A DNA stretch of 64,000 nucleotides from Cepaea nemoralis (lineage: Eukaryota > Mollusca > Gastropoda > Stylommatophora > Helicidae). Location of the stretch: assembly GCA_014155875.1 (NCBI GenBank), contig JACEFZ010018306.1:147501-211500 (forward strand), given 5' to 3'. Below, in pieces: positions 53,641-64,000 of the stretch. The position numbers were made by a program, and so were the translations under genes. Every line of letters begins with the position of its first letter. Within the stretch, counting starts at the first letter, position 1. Below the pieces are notes generated by a model, which was not told the origin of the DNA, made no database searches, and saw nothing but the letters and a program-made list of their open reading frames with translations.

Positions 53641-54217
53641 GATGTCCCCTGTGACTACATTAAGACGTGACGACAGAATGAGAAGAAATAAAAAAGATGA
53701 AAAAATGAAAGCAATGAAGAGAAAATGAAAATTGGGAAAAGATGTTCCTACTTACCTCAGAATTCTGAGCTGTGTATGAGATATTTTAAACACCGCAGTG
53801 ACCAGCAAGAAGACTAACAATGACACTGACACCACCTGGAGTTGATCACTACAAGACTGAATAGATAGTGAACCATGGAAACTATAATGTCATATGCATT
53901 CATTATAAGCAGATTAGATGAGAAACGTTTAATGGCAGTTGAGTTGTGGTTTCTGATGACAATGTAAAGAGTACCATGGACGGACAAACAAGTAAACAAG
54001 TAAGCAGTCCAAGAAGAGGCGACTGTTAACAACACATTGCTGTGAGAAATTAAGGGTAGACAGTGATGACATTTCTAGCCACATTATGAGGAGATATAAA
54101 GTGAAAACTTAACGACAGAGTTATAGCCACATTCAAGCATTTCCTTTGGAGTGTGAAGCGGGCGGCATGACAACTTGACCGCAGTGACCCCACTGTTGGA
54201 AATTGTTTGCGTCAGTG

Positions 54218-54319
54218 GTTGGGAAAGAACAGTGACTGAAGGCGTGGTTTCAGGGAGAAGATGCAAGGGTTGGGAAAGTACAGTGACAGAAGGCGTGGTT
54301 CCGGGGACAAGACGCACGG
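54218..54319 (+). repeat. 51-bp tandem duplication
   Basis: GGTTGGGAAAG[A/T]ACAGTG and GAAGGCGTGGTT recur at a spacing of 51 bp; two copies. Confidence 0.8.
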
Positions 54320-57300
54320 GATGACCAGCATATAGATGGACACAGGACAATGAGACAACCTGGGCTTGAACATGTAGAGCAACTGGCCACAGATGGAGAA
54401 TATTTTCTTTGGGCTGTGGGGAGGTGTAACAAAACGCCAGTGGCCCATGTCCTCATGCCTTCTTTGGGTTTGGGAAAACAGTGGGAAACAGCTTCGGGAA
54501 CCCTCAGTTCTCTTATCCGCTCAATTCCCCTGGAAGATAGTTCTCTTGGTTACTTTTACAACCCGATCTTCTTAAGAGAACTATTAGAAGTCTGACTTTT
54601 CTTTGGGAAAACCCGACAGGGCGCCTTGCACCAAATACGCACTAGTGCAATTTCTTGGGCAATCAATGTCCGTTTAAACACCAACCGTTGGTTCTCTGCA
54701 CCATGTATTGAAAATTTAAATATTTTGACAGATTAGGTGCAGCATTCTGGTGGTAGAAAGGTAAGAGTGGGTTTTAAGTAGTTCTGCCAGACCTTGGCCT
54801 ATAAATCTCTGTTGTCTCGACTGGTGAGACGAATTGGCGAAAAGCCAGTTATGCCATATCGGGAGGGGGTTGACAGTTCGCCAATCCAGCTAATCAGCTT
54901 ATTCTTGGCATAGCCTTGGAACTAATCTGTGCAATATATTTACCCAGATGATTTGGCTTGTTCTTGGCAGCAGATGGGCGGGTGCTATCTTTCTTCCTAG
55001 GGATGAAATCTGCATAGTGTCGTCTTTAATTTGAATATAAACGTGACATATATGCGGTATGCCGGAAGGAGGGGAGGGCTCCGTGGGGACGGGTTCGAAC
55101 CATCTATGTTCTGTCTTCTTGAGGCAGAAGAGGATCTACAATGTGCTATCTCTTTCGTCTTTTAGCAGATAGGGTTGCCAAGTGCACCGAATAGTTACAG
55201 GTCGTTAAGATGATGCCAGAGATAAAATATACCTCTTTATCTCACTGGAAAGAACCAGAACTCATCTAAACATACTTGTCATGCGAGGAAATGCCTGTGC
55301 ATTGGGGCGACGGCTCAGACGAGAGCTGCGGCCGGAAGGGGGTTGTATCTTCTTTCCCATTCTTGCTAGGGATAGGGAACTACACTTCGTTCCATACAGA
55401 CCCACTACTATAATATTCGTTAAGCGGGAAATACCGAACCGTATAAGCCAAAAGAGGCTATTCAATAGGGCATGGTAGATGGGTCCCGAGAACACTGGGT
55501 ATGATCTACACGTTCCCCTTCACATATTAAAGGAGAGGGGGGAACACACATAATTACCCATACAACACCACAAGAGCTTTGTCGTGAGAAAGGCAGGGTT
55601 TGCAAGTGAGAGGGAAGCCGGGAAACGAATGTGCCTAGTAATAATAAAGGCATGGCATGAGAGAAGGGAGTGAATCTTGTATGCAGAGTATGTAATGTGC
55701 ATAGGGTCCAACGACACGACCTATACAAGCTGGGGGCTTAGTCTAGGAAAGACGCCGTTAATCCAGGACCTCTTAACAGGTCAGGCCAATTCACTCGGGT
55801 CTCCTATATGGTTCTATTATATCTATCAACTTTATGCCAACTGATATGCTGAGACCATTAGGAGTCTCCATGCCGGCTGTACCTGAAGTTTAAGCTAGAG
55901 GCTCTCACCAATGTTTGTCCTCTCCAGGGTCCTTCTTTTGGAAGTGAATAGAGCTGAAAGTATCGACAGGGCCTCTACGTATAAGCTATATTCAACTGAA
56001 GAAGCCAGGTCATGTTATTGGCCATACCAGGCATAATGTTACAATCTCTACGCGATAGAGGCACCACTAGTCCTGAACGAGTGACAGTCATCATTGCTAA
56101 CGCAACGCAAGTCATCTCGTCGACATAGGGTCGAGTGCTTTTATATTCTTGGTTGGACATACGCCGATTTTTTTTATAGTCATCACCATCCTTGTCAGTG
56201 ACAGTGAAAGGCACATACCCATTCCTTATTCACGAACTGTTTCCCCACGTGTCCATTCTTACCCAAAGGAGTGCCAGGTGAATCCAGGTGGCTTCGAAGC
56301 ACAATTTACTGAATTTATAGAGCTGCCCGAAAACCCGGTTCTACAGCTGCCCGTTATTCCCACCACTTACCTGGAAGGAAGGAACGGATGACACACTCGG
56401 TGAGGTGTATGTGGACTGAAGGGGCAGTATCTTGAACCTGGTCTATGATGTCAATAATCATGATGCTCTATGTCTGGACGAGATTTATCTCATCAGTTTA
56501 TTCATAGATGCTTATCTGTTTTAACTGTCTTGATATTTTCCTGTACTTTCCTGTATTAAGTTATTAAACTGAAGTTATAATTTACTCTGACGATCGCAAT
56601 GTTATATGTTGTCAGCCAGAAAGACACCTCAGGGAGTAGGCCCCAAGGTCATAAGAGAGAGTGACAGTGAGTCCGGGGAACGGAGGAGGGTTGGCAGGCA
56701 AAGACCTATCCCAGCCAGGGCTAAAGAATAATATTGAAGCATTGTGACAGGGGTATTTGGGACCCTCCACATAACTTGTTACAGGAGGGACGAAGGTTTC
56801 CAAAGAAACTGCTTGATAGTGAATGTTTTTCTTATGTGATACTGGATTGTTAAATTAATTAATTTATGTTTTTTCCCACCAGTCATATTCCTGTTGTGCC
56901 CTTCACCCTCGTTATCGGGTGTAACGAAACGCACGACGTTTCCCCCGTTTAACCATACACACTCAGGTCCCTACCCATATGGATATTGGGTAAATCTGTT
57001 TCTAGAATATCTGTAGAACTTGCTATATTATTCTGGGGATTTTCCGTCTCTAAAATCACGTATTACTTGTATGAAAGAGAGGAATCCATCCAACCTCGTT
57101 AATTACTAAATAGGATTCACTACATCTTTGGTGAATCCCCAACTTTGCGACTAACTTTTTTAAAACTCCACTACATCACGAATGCCAATAAATAGTCCGT
57201 GTTGATGAAGCAAGGCAGTCACGTCTGCTGGTAGCGACTGAACTTCAAATACCACCGTATTTGTTGGTCCATGTTTACGGCAAGTTAAGAAGTTGTGCCA

Positions 57301-59180
57301 TTCATAAACTGATGGTAAGTGTACTTTACTTACTTTATACTTCTGTTAAATAATCGGAGTATTGTTGCAGTTCTACCTGAGCACTGAAACCAGTTTAAAC
57401 CAGTCCGGCGGGGTCAAGGCCAAAGCACGTTAACAGATGTGAGTTGAATAATGACCAAGGAAACAAACGTCGCTGTGAGGCGAGAAGCAACGACAATTAA
57501 TTGAAAGAATGCAGGTAGTCTCTACATGCAGGAAACGCTATGTTATGAGTTTCCGAAGGAAGAGTGCTGTAATTTGAATACAAACTTGGAGTAGTTTGAC
57601 AAACCTAAGCATTCAGCATCATGAGCCATGAAGTAGTGCTACGCATTCACAACTGCCACCAGGAATACTTCATCCTACCCGTACTACACACAAACTATAT
57701 AAGGGTGTAGGGACTAGAGGAATAATGCAAAGTGGCTTGCATAAACCCTACTTTCTTTCTCTGGGTTAGGAAACTAATCCGTACACTTGGATATGATGCT
57801 AATTTACAATTAGGAAAAGGCGACCCACCTTGATAGCCATTTAAGTAATTAAATATGGGAAGGTTTGGGTGTCTGCTTTTTCTCTAAAATGTGGTTTTCT
57901 TCAGCTATGCAATTATCATGTGGAAAGATGACCAGTGCTATTTAGAAGTGTACTGTGGCCGGCGTGCCGACTAAACACACCCGAGCATAGCTTCACTTGG
58001 GAAGAATATTCACTTCTGACAAGATACAATGGTGTAATAGTTCTTTGTAAGACATAACTCTTGCTGTTGTATGAATGGGTAGCTGTTAATTAGATCTGAC
58101 TCTAGGAGTCTCAAGATGACATGACTGACAAGAACTGTTTGTTCCAGTATCAACCATCTACTAGATGGGGACCTTCTAGTAGTCGAGTTTATCGGCTATG
58201 TCCAGGAGACAGGAGAATGTACTACCATATTCACATGATCATACGCATATAGCTGAGAATAACCAGATTGGTGCAGTCATATGCAATGTATAAACTGGGC
58301 TGATACAGATGACCACCCTGGAATTATCTATATATTTCAGGTCTCCCGTTGTTGGATTGGCCAAGTACCAGCAAAAGAATTTTACTCAACTCTTGATGAT
58401 TTGTTACCTGATTACCTATAACAAGAGTCGCTATCCGGTTGTTGAAAAGGATGACTCCATCTGAATGTAACTCTGGAGATGTTGAATGGCTGGCTAACAC
58501 GATGAAGATGTATTCCTTTGTGGGTTGAGCAACGACTGAACGTACTCCTTAGCCCGTGTTCCTTTTATGAGTGAGCCAACAAAATCTGCACGTATCTTAA
58601 TCAGGAATATGTGGTTTATGTTTTGAGTCAACTACTATCGAACCTTAATATGATACAGTATAGATTATTGTTTTGGTCAACACTTATGGATAATTCTTAT
58701 TATCAAGTCTGGCTGATTCAGTTTGCTCCACTAGAGATGAACTTTGTTATCTTCAACGAAGGCTATTGAGAGAGATCATCCTCTTATGAATAATACTCAA
58801 CTTTTAGAGTTTGGGAGAAGAACTCTACCCATTAAGTATGACTATGAACTATTAGTTTATCAGTGCCAGTTTCTTCAAGGACTTTAGTGTGAGAAAGAAA
58901 ACCTTAGGAAGGACATCTGGTTATTCGGAAGTATAGTGTCAATAAGCATCATGAGACTATGTGCTGAAGCAGATAAATGATGGTCACTTCCTGGGCCGAA
59001 GCTGGTATCCACAAGTAGGAGTCCTTCTGTATTACAGGTCATGCGATCTGTTTGCCAGACGATGCTGACATTGATATTACGTTATTTAGTGTCAATGATG
59101 AAAACATCATATGGGATACCAGAGGTCTCCATTCTATAATATCGTCATCTCTCCTATTAAGTTCTGTATATGTGTGTGTG
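54320..59180. other. Unassigned intergenic region
   Basis: Nearly 5 kb in which I recognise no gene, no shared repeat and no RNA. Short open frames (for example 54350-54595 and minus 55975-56214) lack motifs. It may hold non-coding or fast-evolving exons I cannot see. Confidence 0.4.
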
Positions 59181-59186
59181 AATATT

Positions 59187-59189
<3 letters not shown>

Positions 59190-59239
<50 letters not shown>

Positions 59240-59240
59240 G
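59190..59240. repeat. (GT)n microsatellite
   Basis: About 24 GT units. Confidence 0.95.
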
Positions 59241-59406
59241 TAGGCTTAAACGTAGCCTCTATTAAAGTATATTTTCAGTTTGACCACTCTCGTTGTATTG
59301 GTAATGTTAAGAAGGGAGACTGGAATAATAACCTGCATTATTCTATAGTCTATGGTGGTAGCAGATCATTGGCACCTTGCCGTCTTGACAGACGATCGTT
59401 TGTGCT

Positions 59407-60485
59407 TTAAAAAGGCATAATAACTTTTACCTATGGCGGTAGCGATCGTGACTGATAAGGCCAATTTGCGCTGTAAATGTCCGTTCACAGTGGGTGCATG
59501 TGAACACGTGGTCATTTCCACCATCATGCATCATCTTACGTCTCAAACGCTCGGTGTGTGACTTATCTGCAATAATTTTCTCCTTTGTCTTTATTCCATT
59601 TCTGATGTTTGCCCTCCATGCAACACGTTCAGCGGCGACTTGCTCCCAATGTGCATTATCAATGCCTGTATCAATCATGTCCCGCTTACACACATCTTTG
59701 TATCGTAGTAGAGGCCGACCCTGAGATCTCTTACCCATCTGTAATTCACCTAAAAAAGATGTCCTTTGGTATTCTACCATCATCCATCCTCCTAAGATGT
59801 CCTATCCATCTAAGTCTACGAAGACTGAGCATGGAATAAACTGTAAACACAACCTGATCTTTCCAATACTTCAGTATTTGTGATTTTGTCTTGCCACTTA
59901 ATACCAAGAATTCTTCGCAGACATCGCATATGGAAGCTGTCTAAATGTTTCTCTTGCTGTGAGTAAATTGTCCAGGTTTCACTGCCATAAAGAAGAGTAC
60001 TAAGGACACAGGCTTGATACACAAGGACTTTTGTTTTTGCAGTAAGCTTCCTGTTCTCCCAAACTCTTTTTCTTAACCTGTTCATTGTTGTTGTTGCCTT
60101 ACCATTCCGGATGTTGATTTCCTGATCTAGGGATAATTTGCTATTTACCACTGATCCTAGATATGTAAAATAGTCTACCATCTCTAGTTCGGCGTCGTCA
60201 ATAAAGATTGATGGTACCCCATGTGCACCTTGTGACTTAATCTGTGTCTTCTTTTTGCTAATTGTTAAACCAAATTCAGAACAAGCATTGGAGAATGCAG
60301 ATTGTAGACATTGCAATTCTTCCTCAGAGTGGGTCGTAACTGCAGCATCATCTGCAAAAAGCAACTCTCTGATCAGTACCCTCCTAATTTTGGTCTTGGC
60401 CTTCTATCTCTGAGCATTGAGCGCCATCTGAACGTGAGTGAATGTATATACCACCATCCTGATCACGAAAGGCATATTTCAGTAG
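59407..60485 (-). mobile_element. LINE 3' part: RT and C-terminal C2H2 finger
   Basis: Minus strand, 5'-truncated near 60485. The RT active site LLFADDAAVTTHSEEELQ (about 60370-60320) is followed by FTYLGSVVNSKLSLDQEINI, VLVYQACVLSTLLYGSETW and LGIKWQDKITNTEVLERSG. After a frame change near 59816 comes KRSQGRPLLRYKDVCKRDM and, at the end, FTCTHCERTFTAQIGLISHD, a complete C2H2 finger (C-x2-C...H-x4-H). Related to the LINEs at 1-1081 and 27.9-31.7 kb. One frameshift, otherwise well preserved. Confidence 0.85.
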
Positions 60486-60513
60486 GGGGCAGAAGAAGCA
60501 ATATAATAATCGA

Positions 60514-60757
60514 TTATTTTTTTTTGGCATATCCTTTACAGGACATCGCTGTCAACAGCAGCATCTTTCAGCTGTCTGTTGATTTCTTGGCAAGATTACG
60601 CTCAGTAGTTTGCCATTGCTTTCTGAGCGGCCGGCTCAGTATCCCGCAAGTCACCAGCGGGGGTCGAACCGCTCCCAGTTCTCTCCCGCTACGAGACTCT
60701 ACGTAATAAACGAGATTACGGAGAAAGTGTTGTAACCCCTCGGCCAGAGAGACCGGC
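60514..60757 (-). mobile_element. SINE-A copy 4 (minus)
   Basis: AATAATCGA flanks it at 60505-60513 and 60758-60766, a 9-bp target duplication. The body and head are nearly identical to the copy at 27382-27631 (CTGAGCGGCCGGCTCAG, GGTCGAACCGCTCCC on the plus strand), suggesting recent activity. Confidence 0.92.
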
Positions 60758-60766
60758 AATAATCGA

Positions 60767-62344
60767 ATAGATAGAGTAATTTGTCTTAACAGTATTTAAG
60801 CCAATCCCAACAAATACTGTGTAATCGGGGATATGCTGTGTACTTTTACCATTTCATACAATGTAGGTTATATTTTCCTGTTATTTCTACAAATAAGTCC
60901 CTGCCATTAAAGGTTTGAAAAAGAGTGCATGCATGTACATAGAACAAGTTTAAACAAATGGCTGTGAATCATGGATAATTGGCAAACAAGTAACACAAAA
61001 CAAGAATTCTTTTGAGGCTTCATGGAGGGTTGGTTTCACAGGATAATGCTAAAAATTTCATGGATAGACAAAATGAGTAATTAGATTGTTTTGAAAGTGG
61101 CTGAGACACAAAGACAACTTACCAAAAACATCAGGAAGGGGCAATTTTGGCCACTACACGAGAAAAGAATGACTGGAGCATGTGACAAATGAACATATTT
61201 ATAGAAAAAGAGATAGCGAGAGACAACCAGAGAGGTTTCTTGACAGCTTTTTGTCATGACACGGAAAGTTGTCAATAGACGAATGATATATGTTGTTGGG
61301 GAACACACAATTTGAAAAGCATGATCACTCACTCCAATCAACAAGGCACTTGATAATAGTAGTCTCTACTTTGTACGTGGAGTACTGAAGTTGACATCTA
61401 AGAATTTCAGATACAGGAGACAACACAGCAGGAGGAACATGGGCGTATTTGGAATGGTAAAAATCCATGGCCCATTGGAATTCAACAGGCTGAGCAGACT
61501 GGTGCCAAGGCTAATTTCAGATTAGTAAAAGCAGTCCACAGGAGAACATTTATAACATTGTAATTCTGGTACACGTACATATTTGTTTTCTCATCCGTGA
61601 TGCCTAGTTCTACTTGTCTGATTTATAGGAAGAGACTGCAGGAATTATAGGAGTGTCTGTATGCAACGAAAATCATCTTTTACAAATCAACTAACCAACC
61701 AACCAACCTATAATATGTTGCCTCCCTTGCAACACAGATATGCTGCCCATGGCATGTTGGAGTGCGATGTAATGACCGAGCAAATATGTGGGCACCAAGA
61801 GCGCCAGTAGTTAATATTTTCTCATACTAGACAGGGCAAGCATTCTGAAAAGTGTCACAGACCGACTTCTAGTCGAAGACACAAGGATGCTTGCATTTGG
61901 GTTTACATGTGGTTCCAGTAAGGAGGGACACATTGGAGGACGAATACGACATGTTTACCAGAAAGATGCTCCTGGCACGATCATCACCAGGTGAACTACC
62001 CTGAACTGTTTCGTTAATCTCTTTGCTCAGTATATCCGACCTCACAGGCATGTTTCAGGTTTGCTTTCATAAGCCCTTTACCGACCCCACTCTACTTACA
62101 AGGCAGCAAGTTTGTACCTCTCTTCACCCGATTTCTTGTCCTTGACCAGTTCGACACGGGAGACCCTTCCAGTAGTTGCGCTACTGTCGGCAGGTCACTT
62201 GTGTCATTGAACCAAGCACACCCATCTGCCTCTTCAAGGTGGAGACACATCAGATGGAAACGACCAGCATCTGCACATTACATTAGCTGGCGGAGAGGTA
62301 GCGGCCTACAGTGCCGTCTCAATAAATGAATGTCCACAGGACCC
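60767..62344. other. Unassigned DNA, one small minus-strand ORF
   Basis: A 60-codon minus-strand frame (62051-61869) has a Ser/Asn-rich part and ends CKPKCKHPCVFD; no family recognised. A GQNCPF-like frame at 61081-61344 is also unassigned. Nothing else seen. Confidence 0.35.
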
Positions 62345-63085
62345 CAGAGTTTATGTCGCAGGGTTTGTTAGATGCCCTCCCTCAGTTCGACGAAGTCAGA
62401 GCAGTCTTGTAGGCCATGCTTTGGGGTTTGCCTGAGTGCTCCACAACCGCATGAGGCAGTGTCAGTGAGACCCATTCTGGAGAGGTGTGCTCCAGTCCAT
62501 GATGTTCTGTTCTCAGTCAGAAGATTTTGGTCTATGCATTTCTGCCAAGCTATTTTATGATGTCGTGTTCTGGTCTATAGTTTGTGTTTGTTCCCGTCCA
62601 AATTGTACTCATTTACTAGTTATGAGTTCTCTTGCTTCTTTATAGCAATGGGACGGACAGCGTTGTTGGATGTTCCCTCCAGCCGTTGCCAGCATGCCCA
62701 TCTTTTCCTTCCAGTAATACCACGGTTGAATTGAGTCGAGTCAAGAACCGACATCACTGCACTCAGGACATTCCCATACGTGATCATTCCCCTCGTTCAA
62801 CAGCCAGCGAAGAGTCATACTACTAATCGCTCCCATCGCTATCTGATTAAATGTTCGCCTGGTCTTCCCTCTCAGTTTTGACTCCTGCCGATCCCCCGCA
62901 ATCCCATTCTTTCCACATATGGGTTCTCAATCTGTTCCTCCGCCTTCTCCACGTGGTTCCATAAGCGCACGACAACCTCTCTCTTGTCCATAGGCAAGAT
63001 ACGACCAAGAGGAGCATTCCCTGCTAGCCTATCAGCCTGTTCATTCCCCTGTACACTAGTATTCCGGGTAGATTGGGCCCGTTAG
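62345..63085 (-). mobile_element. RNase H LINE C-terminal remnant
   Basis: Minus strand: VQGNEQADRLAGNAPLGR (end of RNase H, compare NERADKLAG at 38.8 kb) near 63045-62990, then a linker and, in another frame, LSRMGLTDTASCGCGALRQT followed by HGLQDC, the Cys/His knuckle that closes many RNase H LINE proteins. Stops and shifts; inactive. Confidence 0.65.
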
Positions 63086-63883
63086 TTATTACAGCGGCCA
63101 ATCTAGGGGATGGAAACCTCCGATTATAAACCCCTAAGTTTAAGGTGGACCGACGTGCCGAGGACTGAATGGCCACGGGTGAGCTGGTCGTGAACATGGA
63201 ACGTCTGATATGCGGGCGGGGCGGCGCCAGGCGTATAGACTCCTAAGGGACATCCCCTGCCCCTTCCCTAACATGCAGGCTCTACTAGGGTGACCGATAA
63301 TATCCTGCCGTCATATCTAACCAACTATGAATAAAACAAAGAATTATCGCTGAAGCAAGCTTTGTGCTTGATACCTTTGACAACAGCCAGTAATACCACA
63401 ATGGGCTGGTATCCACTGCCGGGCTAGTACTGCTCTTGAAGATAGCGTTCCGATGGTGTTTTCTATTTTGTGGATGGTATTGTCCTGTTTGGGGCATGGA
63501 ATGCCTGGGAGGAATTATTTGAGTCTGTGAAACCTATTGGTTCTTTTGTGTGTCAATTCTGCTCGACACATGTGTGGAGACATATTATCCTTGCACGTCG
63601 GCCAAAGATCTTCGTCAGCAACACCCACAGAGGATTCAAATATTAACTAGCTGTTAATATTTTTGTCTGAGCTTGCTTTGATAACTATTACATTTCATTA
63701 CCATAGCACAACAAATGTACAGAAAAGTCTTAGAATATCCTCGACAAACACTGATATTCATCAAACTCTTGACATCGAAGAAATCTTGCTCAAAATGATC
63801 ACAATGTTTGGAAAACTGTAATTGCTTTGGCCATATTAAACTTCTCAGTGATTTGGCAACAACAGCAATGAAAAGCATAATAC
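63086..63883. other. Unassigned DNA, probably intron or intergenic
   Basis: No repeat or gene was recognised apart from the open frame continuing from the exon candidate to its right. Confidence 0.4.
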
Positions 63884-64000
63884 CTGTAAGAAGATTCATA
63901 GGTCGACCAACATGAAATGGGCACATAACATTGCAGCCATCTTGGGCTAAACATGCATAAGGCAGGTAAACTGGCAACAGATCATTGATTTTTTGGGCAA
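63884..64000 (-). CDS. Possible coding exon, NPC2/ML-domain-like (low confidence)
   Basis: On the minus strand, entering from the right edge, the frame reads INDLLPVYLPYACLAQDGC then NVMCPFHVGRPMNLL and meets a donor-like ACAG|GTATTA at 63884/63883. The DGC...CP pattern after a proline-rich strand recalls ML (MD-2-related lipid-recognition) proteins such as NPC2, which bind sterols in the secretory/lysosomal route. The exon is cut by the window edge and no partner exon was identified, so the match is tentative. Confidence 0.3.

Noticed and set aside
54350..54595. 81-codon frame near the 51-bp duplication
   Set aside because: There is no recognised pattern, and overlapping frames on both strands are equally long.

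Overview
The window is animal nuclear DNA, most likely from a gastropod mollusc. The one convincing host gene is a three-exon class A GPCR that reads like the gastropod chemosensory receptor family. It has GT..AG introns of 5.5 and 1.7 kb, and nearly everything around it is transposon or simple repeat. There is no operon structure and no prokaryotic feature. The species assignment is inference.

Layout, left to right. 1-5 kb: broken LINE pieces, namely an RT fragment, a head-to-head pair of ORF1-like remnants, and a minus-strand RTE-like fragment carrying a truncated SINE. 5.5-11.5 kb: an LTR retrotransposon with about 0.84 kb LTRs. It has gag and then one pol frame ordered protease, integrase, start of RT, the inverted order of Gmr1-like Ty3/Gypsy elements; the rest of RT and RNase H is deleted. 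11.5-13.8 kb: a CA/CCCACC minisatellite and (CT)n/(CA)n. 14-20.9 kb: tRNA-derived SINEs, an RNase H LINE remnant and a 42-bp minisatellite. 20.95-25.2 kb: a 5'-truncated Penelope-like element (PLE) with GIY-YIG domain, split by a complete 3.2-kb RTE-like LINE with an intact 992-codon ORF. 26.9-27.6 kb: two SINE-A copies. 27.9-31.7 kb: a LINE with endonuclease, deleted RT and C-terminal zinc finger, itself hit by a SINE. 32.2-36.0 kb: a Helitron-like element containing a second PLE and 1.8 kb of pure CCT-rich polypyrimidine tract.

37.96-46.25 kb: the GPCR gene. Intron 1 holds a 2.56-kb RNase H LINE and intron 2 holds an RTE fragment and long (TA)n/(CAGA)n tracts. 46.97-50.7 kb: a second LTR element that encodes only gag, with a perfect 5-bp target duplication, inserted in a LINE remnant. 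50.9-59.4 kb: mostly unassigned DNA with SINE fragments. 59.4-60.8 kb: a LINE 3' part with zinc finger and a SINE-A copy. 62.3-63.1 kb: an RNase H LINE remnant. The last 117 bases hold a possible minus-strand coding exon.

Many insertion boundaries were fixed by reading target-site duplications (TSDs). This gives a nesting order: RTE LINE inside PLE, PLE inside Helitron, SINE inside LINE, LTR element inside LINE. The elements form a layered community in which autonomous types (RTE, PLE) coexist with probable parasites (SINEs, the gag-only LTR element, the RT-less LTR element, Helitron). All family names rest on motifs read by eye; no database search was run.
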